A stretch of DNA of 64,000 nucleotides from Nymphaea colorata (taxonomy: Eukaryota > Streptophyta > Magnoliopsida > Nymphaeales > Nymphaeaceae), in contig NC_045139.1 of NCBI RefSeq assembly GCF_008831285.2, forward strand, positions 19,672,892 through 19,736,891, in the 5' to 3' direction. The notes beneath the pieces are model-generated. The model did not search any database and was not told the DNA's origin. It saw nothing but the letters and a program-made list of their open reading frames with translations. Made by a program: the position numbers and the translations under genes. Positions 22,620-35,891 of this stretch are shown here, piece after piece. The stretch's first letter is position 1; every line of letters begins with the position of its first letter.

Positions 22620-25260
22620 AAAAAGAATCCACATTCATTTTTTTGATTTGGGTCGCGCGCCCTTACCTGTGGCCGCGGTCATTTCCATGAGCATGGACCG
22701 TGGCCTTAGCCCTTAGGCTAGTTTTGTTGTTGTGAATACATGATCAACCCAGAAGAAGGAGCAGGAGCAGCTCACCTTTTTCCTTTCTAGAACCAGAAAA
22801 CGAGAGACCCAAGAACTCTTTCTGCTCTTCTGTGCTTGGGAAACCCACAATTCCAAAAGAGAGAGAGGGTGAGAGAGATACATGGGTGGAGTGGGGTGAT
22901 AGAAGGAACCAAAAGGATTTAGGGCATTCACGCTGCAAGCATTCCCTCGACCGTATCCACCGTCAACAGCTTCTCACGACGTGCTACCTCGCGTCAGCAC
23001 GAGTAGCCACTGCTATTGGCGCAGCTGCAGATGATAGGGACGCCGACCGCCTGGTCAGCAGTGGAGGTGTTGAGGAGAAGGGCAATGGGCCCTAGAAGGG
23101 AGGAGTCGGACTTGAGGCCGAAGAGGGCGGCGATGGTGGAGAGAGTCGACGCAGGAACATACCAATATACCATAAGGGGAGGAAAGAGAAAAAAAAAATG
23201 GAGACGACAAACCGGGGGGAAAGGGGAAAAGTTTGGGACGCAGGAATGTACCATAAGGGGAGGAAAGAGAAAAAAGATTGGGGGAGAAAAACCGCGGGAA
23301 AGGGTTTGGGGAAACTGTAGCGGTGAAAAGGGTCACCGGGATAGATATTTATCACAGCGCAAAATAATCATTTTTTGTTTTTTGGGTAGTAAGTGCTCCC
23401 ACATTTGCTCTTTGCTTAGGGGGTCAAACTCTGCCAGTTCTCAACCATTAACCAACTGCATAGGTGGCACACTACCAGATTTTCACCTGCCCAGGCCACC
23501 ATTCCATCACTTTGCCACCAGCTGCTGCTGCCTCTCTAGGTCGTCCCACCGCAGGTAGGTTTTCTTCACCGTGTACTTTGCCATTTTTCAGTGTTAATCG
23601 TTTAGCTAAATGATTAGGATCAATTATCCACTTTTAATCATATTTTGCATAGATTAGATTATTTTAATTATCGTTAGGGTTAAGGAAGTGGGATATGCTC
23701 CCATCTTCTCATTGTCCGCTTTGATTGTGCTTCTCCCTTCATGTATTTAGGTTATTTGCAAAGTTAATAAAGTTTTAAACCACTTTCATTTAAACCTAAC
23801 CCTCTGTTTAATGTCAGTCACAAAACCTAATCTAGCTCGACCAACACAAGGTCTAGATCCTGATTATAGACTGAGACAAGATCAATGCCATGTTAGGTCA
23901 GTCCAATTCCTTGTGACCCAATTGACTCAACCAAAGACAAATTGGGCTTACTTGACGTGCATAACCTGGCCAAGACTTGACTTCGACCTGACATAGAGTC
24001 AAACAAACTCAGTTGGACTTGACCTGGCTCGCCCCATTTTTGGTCAACATAGATAGTTTCAAGCCTAGGTGCAAGGCCAACCAACCATGTTCCTCAACCC
24101 ACGTCCCACCTACCTCCATGCTAGAGCAGCCTGACATGCTGAAAGGAGCTTATCCTAAACAACATAAGAGCTTGGGCCTAGCTTTACCATGGCAAACCTT
24201 CCCAAAGCCAAGCGTCGACCCCAACTCATCGTGCTAAAGGCCTTTAACCTGGGCAAGGCTTGAGTCTAGCTTAGATGAGCCCGAGTTAAAGCTAGCTAAA
24301 CCCACTTGAGTCACTTGTAGTCCAGCTAAGAAGGCTCAAGGTCTACAACCTGAATAAAATTGGACCTCTTTAGGTCCGACTTTTTTCCACGAAAAATTCT
24401 TCCTTTCGTATATACCATGCAAAAAACTTCCTCTGCACCAAACTAGGCCTAGCTAAACTAAGCCTTCTTGTGTCAAAACAATTTTGGTTGAGTCTTGGCC
24501 TGGCTCATTCAAGGTCATTGACTTGAGTAAAGTCCGTGTCACTGAAAGTTAATGTGAACTTTCATAGGCCCAAGCTTAGTTTGGTCAATCCGAGCTCTGA
24601 CTGCTTGAGGTCTATTACTTGAACATAATCAAAGTGTGGTTATGATCATGCAAGCGTAAATCTTCTAACTGTGTTTAGGTGAAAGCTCAGTGAAGCAAGC
24701 TCAAGGTATATAACTGAGCATAGCTAAAGTTTATTCTGAACTTGGGTCATAAAACCACTTTCAAAACCAATCTGGGGTAGTTAACTAGTTCTAAATCAAC
24801 CTTGGTTATGTTAAGTAACCTGATCAAGACTTGAGTTTAACAAAACTCTAACAACCAAATCCCCTAGGCATTGACACCAAACAAAGCAAGACGAGTAATT
24901 TATTATTTTTTTTGTTTAGTGGCTTGTCGTAATTTATTGTTTCTCCAAATACAGTAATTTTTCTTTTAATTTGATAACGGATTATTTTATTTGAAAAGCG
25001 GTTGCTGTCGAGCGGAAGGGAGGTGGGTGAATAAGGGGGCAAGGACAGCGACGTGGGGTCCGCGTTGGTCAAGGGGCAGCAGCATCGAAGGGAGGAAGGA
25101 AGCGCATTCTGTGAAACTTCTCCAGTCAAAAAGGGCCATTCAAATGTACTGCCTTCAGACATTCAGACTTTATTCCACGGACGGCCAGCAGGCGTCACGA
25201 GTGGTACGAAATAAAACTAAATAAATACTCTCTTGTTTTCTCCGTCAGCTGCATCCAAGC
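22620..25260. other. GC-richer spacer with short duplications, no gene recognised
   Basis: 22650-23570 has higher GC content and several overlapping open frames on both strands, none recognised. A block CGCAGGAAYRTACCA with CATAAGGGGAGGAAAGAGAA is duplicated 89 bp apart (23148-23200 and 23238-23276). 23800-24850 is full of loosely repeated TTGACCTGGCTCG-like and GCCCAAGC-like words, as in decayed plant repeats. I see no promoter or exon I can defend. Confidence 0.5.
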
Positions 25261-28149
25261 GCGTACATACGTGCAAATAGCACATAGAAAGAGAAAGTTT
25301 CAAAAGAATAATAAATTATTTATACGGTGCTAATAAAATTTCCTTGAAAAAGTTTTACTGGTTTTCAAGCACGGGACCTTTAATGATAAACTTAGGCTGC
25401 GTTTCAGAAATGCAGATAGGTTAAAACACCCTATCCAAGAGAGCGTGTGTGTTTTATTATGATAAATTTCTTGATGCTTGCGTAATTAAGGTGTTTAAGT
25501 ACATAGTTAATTATGCTCTTAATTGTACCTATATATGTTTTACTATAGTCACACTATAAAAAGAATGGGGTCATTACTGGTGCTAAACAGAAGATATTGT
25601 CAAAGAATGCTACATATTGGAAAATGCATGTGTTGGTGGTTGGGCCTCCTTCCTTTTATTAACTAATGAATCTTAAAAAATGGGCATCTAGAAAACCAAA
25701 ACAAAAAATCAATAGAAGCCCTTGGCATCAGGGTTATTCACTGCTTCCCATGCCGAAGAAACGAAGATATTATACCCCTATTAGTTGAGCCAGCATTGAC
25801 TCCCATTCACAACTATGGTTGATTACACTTGAGGTTTTTTCTTTGTTTCTCAGGGAGAGCAGCAAGGAGGCTACACACAGCCTCCAAGCCTCCCTCTTAA
25901 AGCCAGCAATTGTACCATTAATCCCTTCAATCATGCTCCTATTTGCATGAACCAATATCCTACAAATAACATGGAAACAAATTAACATCGCATAGTTTTC
26001 CATCTTTCATTACAATAAATTTGGGCTTCAATGATGCCCTTTTCCTTGTTGTGTCGATGGCTGGCAATCATGTGCGACGTATATCCTTGTTTAGTTGATG
26101 GTTGAAGAAGAGAAGTCCACACCGTCGATGGAAAAATTGGGCATGTTGGTGATTGAAGCTCCTATGTTGGCTTCACCGTCAACATAGGATATTGTGCAAT
26201 AGTTAATTAGGGTATCAATGAAGTTATTGTGCAAGCTCCGACATTGAAGGTGGCATCGATGCTTCCTAATCAAGAGTAGCAACAGTTAATTTGGGTGTTG
26301 TTAAGCTTTCCCCAAAATGTGAACAGGATGTTGGTACATATATTCATAATCCACTGAATGGCAAGAATTTGGCGCCTTTTCATTGGGATATGGATTTGGT
26401 AACTGCCATCGAAGCCTCCTACTGCCTATCATTTCAGCTTCTTCCTTTGTAGGCTAGGTAATTTTACTTGCCTATACCTCTCTCTCTCCCTCTCATTCAC
26501 CTTCCTCTCTCTCGCTTTCTTTTGTTATTGCTCTCTCTTTCTCTCCCTTTGTCTAGTCGCTATCTTTCTTGGTCCCCTTCTTTGCCAATGTAGAATCGCA
26601 GATATACGTTCCTCTTTGTTGGGCTTCATCAAGTATGTTGATCCCTTTCCTTTTAGCACACAACTTTTTTGGCTTCGTCAAGTGGTTTTATATATCAACC
26701 TTTTTTTTTATCAGGAAAGTTGGACGACAAGAGGGTTGCTAACAAGAGGGTTGTTGTAGGTTTGGTGTTCTCTGCACCTAGCGATACACAGTAGGCCTGA
26801 GATATAGCCAAAGCTTTGGGGGTGAAGGTTCCTGACAAGACAAGAAGGACCAAGGTAAGAATATGTTTCTATTTTGAAAATTTGAGCATTGCATGATTTT
26901 GTACAATCATGCCTGCTTATTGAAATGCCAATGCATTATTGCATGACTATTACTTAGTACTTTTTCTCTTTTGAAATTAGTTTTGGGATATTCACCGATA
27001 TGGTAAAAATCATTGGTGACACATTTTCCACGTCGGAGCTACCAATCTTTGATGCGAAACAAAGTCGCTATTTCATATATTTGTTATAATGTTTCTTTAA
27101 ACAAGAAGTGAAACCCTTTCTTCAACTCTAAAGCATCTTTCCCACAATTTTCCACATTCCCGTAGCTGAAAAAATGTGATATGTAGTCACTTCTTCTTCA
27201 AGATAAAAGAAACATCTGCTCGCTAAGGCAGTAACATGTTTCTTCCACTATCAAGGGTTGGATGTCTCTCATAAACCATCATGTACATAAATTAGTGATA
27301 AGACTACTATATCTTCACTTGCATGGTCTATAACAACATCATTGAAATACTATATATATGACGTACATGCACATTGTCAAAGAAGACTAATTATCTGTAG
27401 GTGCATGCGTGTATGGCACTCCCCAATGCTCTGAGTAGCCAACACATCTAGGAGAGATGCAAAAGATGGGGAAATTAAAGTGTTGGTTTACCCCTTCCAA
27501 AGTTACTTTGAAAATTCAGGCTGGCCATTCATATACCCTTGTCAACCAATTTTACCTTTATCATTTTCTGTTGTGGACTTTCCTCTCTTAGATTTAATCT
27601 TTCTAAGGTGTTAGTTGGAAACTTTTCTTTCTGTCTTGTAGATATGAAATGAAAGATGGACCAGTCTACTTTTGAGAGACTTGTCTCAGTGTTGGCTTGA
27701 CTGATTTTGATGCAGATTACAAGGAATTGGGAGACAAATTAGTCAGATCGGCTCCTTAATCGACCATATTAGCCTCAAATGGGTCAATCAGTGGATGAAT
27801 CGGTGAAATTTATACGAACCAGCCATGAAATTGGCTGAACTGGTCTTGTAACTGGTTAAATCAATATTAGAATTAGTCATACGAGTAGCCAATCGATCGA
27901 ACTAGCCTTGGAACTAGCCAAATCGGCCTACAACTGATCATCATATCTGAATCGGTGGAGTCATGCTGCATTTGGCATGTCGACATCCAACTCTACTAGA
28001 ACAACCGTGGATCATTTAACAATGAAAAATAGTGGCATCATTTATCAATGCAAAATGAAAAATAATGATGCATTAGCTATGTAAACAATAGTATATGTGT
28101 AATTTATCAACTATTTCTAAGAATTATTAACTACAAAGCCTTGCACATC
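25261..28149. other. Spacer, no gene recognised
   Basis: It contains CT-rich sequence (26478-26560) and a block at 27750-27965 with repeated AACTGGYC and AACTAGCC words of the kind seen in plant dispersed repeats. Around 26710-26855 a coding-like stretch ends in AAGGTAAGAA, a good 5' splice site, but stops inside it prevent a call. Confidence 0.5.
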
Positions 28150-28855
28150 GTCTCTAACTCAAGTCACATTATCATTTACATTATCAACATCACTAATTGG
28201 AACATTATGCAAGTCTAGATCTATATCACAATCATTATTATTGTGAACCACTTCTCTTCCTAACATGTCATACATATTTTTAGGTCTAGTTTTAATAACA
28301 ATATGCCAATTACTTTTTATCAGGTCCTCTACGTAAAAAACTTGTTGATGTTGTGATGCTAAGATGAAATTTTCATCTTTCATATATTTGAAGTTAACGT
28401 TGATGCAAATGAATCTAAATTTGTTTTGTTTAATACCATGATCATGTGAACTAAGTACGTTTAATATGCAACTTCACTAATCATAGGATTCTTATCTTTT
28501 GAAATCAAGAAACTAGAGGTTTGTGCAATAATTAGTACACAACTGTTCTGGTACTTCATGTTTATATCTTTGCCTATTGTATAAAATCTTAAAACAATTA
28601 GATATAAAGCATTTTTATTGCAACATTTTTTTTTTTGAGAAATTGAAACTACCATACAATATCTTTGGATATTTGTATGTTTTCGACGAATGTGTCAAAT
28701 TAAAAATATGAATATTAAATGTAGTGGACTGATTATTTGCAGAATAAGTTAGTAGATTTCTATTATATGAGCACATACATGATCTTGAAACTATGAACAT
28801 GTTCAATATCGTGGGGCCTTTTAAAGCATTGACGTCTGACAAATTTCAAGTGATG

Positions 28856-28901
<46 letters not shown>

Positions 28902-31553
28902 AGTTAAAGGGAACATGAAACCCACATATAGTAAATTAATTACATATCCAAATGTCTGAAGGAATTTTTTTACAAGATATCATTCCACTACCTTATGATT
29001 GAACAATATATACATATAAACTTGCTGATGGGTTAATGTGTCCAAAGTTATCATCCCTGACACACCTAACGGACAACCGGCTTGAGTTACACTAGATTCA
29101 TTTTCTGAATTTACAATAACATGTTTGTTCTTCCTTTCAGGTTTGTTGAATTTTGTCTCAATACTACAAAAATATGTTGAAAAATGTCATACATTCATCT
29201 GCTAAATATCTCTCTTTAATGGACCATTCTGGTTGGCTCTTATTACGTACATAACTCTTAGGTTTCAATAAGTACCTATATAATAAAATAGAAGAACATG
29301 AACCTAAATATAAAAGCACAAGTAATGAGTGTGAAATAATAGAATTATAAAATAGAAGAACATGAACCTAAATATAAAAGCAGAAGTAACGAGTGTGAAA
29401 TAATAGAATTATATACCCCTCAATAGGATATATCCAATGATATTACATACACCCATCCAAACAAACCTCATGAGCTAAATGCATCGTCAAATATATCATG
29501 ATGTCAAAAGATGCTTGTGAAAATATCATATCCAACTCACACAATGTGAGTGCAATTTGTTCCTCCATTTGTAATAATTCATTATTTGGTATAGCATTCA
29601 AACACAACTTTCTAAAAAGCTCACACAATTTAACTAACACAAAATTGACTTTTTTTTATAATGACCTATGTACGGTCAACATAATAAACTGTTTGAGTAA
29701 CACATGGCAATCATGTCTCTTGAGCTTTTATATTTTGTATCCTCTTAGTTGTATCTTTCATGTGATATTTGCTGAATAGTCACTTGGAACTTTCAAATTA
29801 TTTACTACTTTGCAAAACAAATATTCTTCCACCTAGCTCATGCTATAACAACCAACAGGAAATATCCAACTTTTTGAATTCTGCTGCTGCCGCACATTGA
29901 GTGATGGTCTTATTCATTTCTTTCAAGTATAATCAAGCATTCAAATGATCTATTGATTTCTTATTTAGGTTCAACAACGTACCAATGACATTGTCACATA
30001 CGTTCTTTGTACATGACATCTATATTATGATGCAACATGTTATGCTTCCAATGAAATAATATGAAGAAGATACATGTTTTCTTCTAGTTGTGCATTAAGC
30101 TTTCGTCTTCACTAGTTATCTTATATTATATCATTTGTCAATATTATTTGTTGCAGTAATTCACTATTAGATAGGAGAACTGGAACCGATCTCATTTCCA
30201 TAGTACCATCAAATAAATGATGATTTTTCTATATTCATGACTTATAGGTAATCAATGACGATGTCTCATATAACACACTTTTTTTTGTGCTTTAATGTAC
30301 AACTAATAGTATCTATGTAGCACATTGGACACACTAGCTTACCTATAGTACTCCACCTCAATAGATGAGCATGTCCTAAAAAGTCATATATAATCAACAT
30401 CAAAGTAGTATACAATTGAAAGCATTCTCTTTTATGAAGATCAAATATATGTACCTCACCATTCTATGGTGATAATAATTCATCTACAAGCAGTAGCAAA
30501 CAAACACCCATGTCAGATGTATTGGAAGCAGTTGGTTCAAGTATAAGCAATGATAATATGGTATAAGGTTGCTCCATATACACTGAAGGTGTAAGATTGT
30601 AGATGACTAACAAAACATGCTAGCTACTATAGGTTGAATTCATAGTTTCAAATTAGCTCAAACCATTGCTAGCAAAACCAAGTTGTATATTTCGAGCATC
30701 TTCCGCAAAAGATGTGTTCATCTTTAACACAAGTTTCAAAATGTCATTTCATCTATAAGACAACATTTGACATTAAAAACATTCTCTTCAACCACAATGT
30801 AATTGGAAAATAACACAAGACTTTTTTTTATATTTATTTGTGATATATTGATGCAATGTGTCCTTCCATCATGATATACCATATTGGTCGCATGTATCTT
30901 TTGACGTGGACTCTTTCCTTATACCATGTAGTTATTCGGGCACATATCTATCATTTCACTAAGAATCCCCAATTTTGTGATGATCTTCTTAGCCTCGTAC
31001 ATGGTCTTTGGTAGTTGCACTTCAGTTTAAAAACTTTATGTATTAAATCAAGTGACATACTAAGACTCTTGTTGTTTCACTCACATAGAATCTTGACATG
31101 GAACAAGCTGACTGAAAAATTCATTTTTGTATGTCTAATGTAGCTTGGATAAAGTTCCTCTTCTGCATCTTTACTCAATCTTTTATAGATGTTATTGTCT
31201 TTACTTTCTTCAATAACATAGCTGATAGACCTAGCTGAAATGATCCATCTTCATTCAGATTAAAAACATCATATAGCATTTCGTGCATCTTTTCAAAGTG
31301 ATACATATGATGATTGGTTAACTTTTATCACATGTGGTAAACTAATTTCTGTGATAATGCTATTGAACACATAATTGAATGAATCCATGACAACAATATG
31401 ATCTAATGCGTCAACTGTTGCATTTCACGCATGGATATCTCATTCTTCCATTAACAATGACATTATTAGCATTCACAAAATCAGAGAAATTATCCATGCG
31501 TTTAAATATTCTACACTATCTCTTCTTTTCACGATCCAACTACAGTCTTCCAT
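28150..31553 (-). pseudogene. CACTA (En/Spm) transposon, TNP2-type transposase relic
   Basis: Domains follow in normal order on the - strand. A transposase-associated N-terminal domain begins at ATG 31551-31553 (MEDCSWIVKRR, then NGRMRYPCVKC-like residues in shifted frames, to about 31400). The block AEEELYPSYIRHTK is near 31150. The TNP2 core is seen as DLHKRECFQLYTTLMLIIYD and WSTIGKLVCPMC (about 30460-30310) and as CDNVIGTLLNLNKKSIDHLN (about 30000-29940). The DUF4218 domain is a clean open frame at 29443-29640 (LCELFRKLCLNAIP and on). DUF4216 is at 28159-28383 (FILASQHQQVFYVEDL, NWHIVIKTRPKNMYDML). Frameshifts and stops break it throughout. TNP2 cuts the element ends during transposition. 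No CACTA terminal repeats were found, so element limits are unknown. Confidence 0.88.
28858..28900 (+). repeat. (AT)n microsatellite inside the CACTA relic
   Basis: About 20 AT units between the DUF4216 and DUF4218 remnants. Confidence 0.95.
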
Positions 31554-31633
31554 AGTATTAGAACTTTGATCTAAATACTAAAACATAGATGCAAAAGAAG
31601 TTAACTAATAGACAACTACAGTCTTCCATAGTA
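31539..31633 (+). repeat. Direct repeat of about 20 bp at the transposase start, 75 bp apart
   Basis: ACTACAGTCTTCCATAGTAT occurs at about 31540 and again at about 31615. The first copy covers the presumed start codon of the transposase relic, the second lies just upstream of it, so the start region was duplicated. Confidence 0.85.
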
Positions 31634-31880
31634 TATAAGCTTTAATTTGAAATTTTTCCAAAATCTTCAGTATAAGGTCGTTCTGAGTCCCTCTTACAAT
31701 AATATCTAATTGGACACCTACATACTTTATTGTTAGGATTTATAACCACCTAATTATAACAATTTAGGATACCCAGTGGTTCACGCAGTTCTGTACAATC
31801 AAAATTGAATTTTTTCTTCTTGAAAGATTTCACCCACTCTTAAACCTTTACGGCTCAAAATATTCACAAAAAAAAAATCC

Positions 31881-33164
<1,284 letters not shown>

Positions 33165-33165
<1 letters not shown>

Positions 33166-33750
33166 TGTCTGTGAAATCTGAAACTTACGTCGGAATCTAC
33201 TGACCGGTGCTGTCATCTCCGGTGTCAGAAATTAACGAGTAAGGGCTTGTTGGATTCGTCTGCTTGTGTAGATTATTGTCATAAAAATCATAATTTTTGG
33301 AGCTGCTGATAAAAAATATGAATTTTTGAGTGACTGCCTATCGCTGGAGTGTTTTCTGCGACGGAAAGTCTGAAAGCTACAATGGATTCCGGCTACCGGC
33401 GTTGTCAGGTCCAGTATCGAAAAATAATGACTAAGAACTCTTGAATTTGTCTGCTCCTGAAGATTACTCCTGTAAAATTTCATAAGTTTTGGGTGAGCGG
33501 TTGAGGAGATACGGATTTTTGAGTGACCGCCTGTCGCTGGAATGCTTTTGTGTGAAACCAGAAACTGAACCAGATTCTGGCGACCGGCGTTGTCAGTTTC
33601 GGTGTTGGAAAATGTCGAATAAGAGCTCATTGTATTCATGTGATTCTGAAGATTATCTTTGTAAAATTTCATAATTTTTGAAGAAGCCGATAAAGAGATA
33701 TGAATTTTTGAATAACCTATCACTAGAGTGCTTTCTGCAACGGTTGAAGA
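33165..33750 (+). repeat. Three tandem units of about 190 bp
   Basis: Units are marked by the phrase GACCGGYGYTGTCA at 33202, 33394 (TACCGG) and 33582, and share TGAAGATTATC-, AAAATTTCATAATTTTT-, GATATGAATTTTTGAGTGAC- and TCGCTGGAGTGCTTTCTG-type blocks. Spacings are 192 and 188 bp. By eye identity is 75-85%. Together with the copy of the dispersed repeat at 34.8 kb, it probably belongs to the transcribed part of an old long LTR. Confidence 0.88.
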
Positions 33751-33999
33751 ACCGACGGCAGAACAATTGTCTCTTGTGCCTATCCTCGTCAAATTCAGCT
33801 GGTGTGCAGGTTTGGGATTTGATCCTAAGTCCCTCGGGGTCCTTCCGACAAAAAAAAAAAAATCAGAGTATTTGTAGCCTAAAACTGGTTTTTCTTATGT
33901 TTGTTTGCAATTTCGATGGAAAAACGTAATATTATGCATTATTGCTCTGTGGTACCCTTAGTTTTATTTAAAATACCAGAAAAAGGGTTTTGAAATCTC

Positions 34000-35099
34000 T
34001 TGTCTCTAAATGATGATTATAATATTATTATTTGAGATTTCTGAATGTGATATTCCTTGTGTTGTTTCCTGGTTGTTCTACTTTGCTTTGTTTGAGAGGC
34101 GGGGGAATATACTTGGTACGTATATTCCAGAGGTTGTCCCCACTCCCTAGAAATTGAAAATGACTTATTGCTTCTGTTTGGGAAACCAAGCCTGAGGGTG
34201 GTTTCTGTGAGAGGTAATAGATGATGTCTAGTGATGATATACCCTCACATTTGAATTTTAAAGGCGAAATGTAGACTGTGTATGCATTGGCATATGCGAG
34301 TGCGAGCTTGTGTTTTTGCCCAGTGTTTAGTTTTGTCTCGGGAGGTAGTGGTGCTCGTGAGCTCACTGTTGTCACACACTCCTCTGTTTGCAGTAGAGGT
34401 CCCACAGGGTATTGGGTGGCACAAGGGCTGGGGATTTCGTTGTTTTTGTTGGAGAGCGAGGCGTCTCATGGTCCCTCCACCCGGGTACCTAGAGGGGCCG
34501 GTCTACCACTTCGGTTGACAGAGGTGGTTGGACCCTGTTGCTGCAGTGGCGATCTGAGATATCTCAGGAGGCTTCACTGCAGGTTACCCTCAATCAGTTG
34601 GATCGCCTGGTGAAGATTGCTGCAGCGGCACGATAACCATACCCATTGTAATGATAGGCCATAGTTGGAAGTCTACTAATATTTGGAGGTTGTGCACACC
34701 TCGTTTTTGTTAATGAGTCGTAATGCTAATGTGTATTAAAATTTGGGGACTTATGATTGTTGTTGTTGACTATAAGGTCTCATACATATTTGTTTGACGA
34801 AATCAAATATTACTTTGTTGGGCCATGTTCCATTCATGGCTGGATTTTTCCATACTAAGAGGAATTCTGACCCATCTTTCCATCTCTATAGGTAGTTCTT
34901 GAGAGATTTTGGCTCATGGAGTGACGACCTCAGTCTTGTGATGGATAGGCATTGGCAGTCTAGACACTGTGTCGGTTTTGGGCTTAGTGGTTATTTTAGT
35001 TGTTTGGGTCCAAGTGTTTTATGGTTGAAATAAATCAGACTGACTTTTAATACAGTGTATTTGATTTGGTTTGGGGTCATGACTCAATGTTGCTTCCAC

Positions 35100-35135
<36 letters not shown>

Positions 35136-35155
35136 GTGTCACAAACTTGGGTCGT
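34000..35155 (+). repeat. Dispersed LTR-like repeat, copy 2, with upstream GC-richer segment
   Basis: 34775-35145 matches copy 1 at 21300-21740. The 34280-34620 part is GC-richer (blocks like GAGGCGTCTCATGGTCCCTC and ACCTAGAGGGGCCGGTC) and is missing in copy 1, whose corresponding sequence is diverged. An (AT)n array at 35103-35131 is inserted just before the shared TGGTGTCACAAACTTGGG end. I see no polyprotein on either side. Confidence 0.65.
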
Positions 35156-35825
35156 GGCAATTGGTACCATTGACAAATACATATTAGCAGATAATGAGGT
35201 GGTGTTGGCATCACTATCTGGTGCAAGGTTCAGCATGGGTGCAGCAGTTCATATGCAGAAATAAGTAGTAACTTTTTATTCCAAATCTTTCTTTATGTAA
35301 GGATGCCTACATTTGAAAGCCTAAGAAATTGGAATTTTTTTTTCATTATAATGCACCAGTGATGCACATTTCATTGACATTGTTTTTCACAAACAATCTA
35401 TTTACTGATGCTTTTTTTATGTCATAAAAAAGCGAGCCTTCATTTTGTGCATTTTACTATGTTTGTGTACACATGCTCATGTTTGATGAGGGTGTGGATA
35501 TCTGTTGTATAAAGCAGCCCCAATAGGGACATGAAGAGGGGAGCATGTCCTTCTCACCATCTTGATGAAGTTTGTGTTCATAGAGGACAGCAGCAGCTAA
35601 GAAGAAATCATGTCGTTGCTCAACTCTAATACTGAAATGTAGGAGATAGAGCTCCATCAATGGGTTATGGGCCCATTGAATCTTCTCAAACTCTTCTTAT
35701 AAGCTATTTTAGTGTTTATAAACAACCGTATCAATGTCATTTGTATCAGTTTGCACAACAATATGACGCATTGACCTGTACATAGTGTAGTCTATCATCC
35801 AATATCACTCTATTATTTGTTTTTA

Positions 35826-35891
<66 letters not shown>

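Noticed and set aside
23016-23558. 180-codon frame on the + strand
   Set aside because: It runs through the 89-bp duplication and purine-rich sequence; residue mix is R/K/G-rich low complexity and the opposite strand is equally open.
24000-24850. Possible structured repeat with TTGACCTGG and GCCCAAGC words
   Set aside because: The words recur without regular spacing or border; not enough to define an element.
28150-31553. CACTA terminal inverted repeats around the transposase relic
   Set aside because: Looked for CACTA...TAGTG pairs on both sides; only isolated chance occurrences were found.
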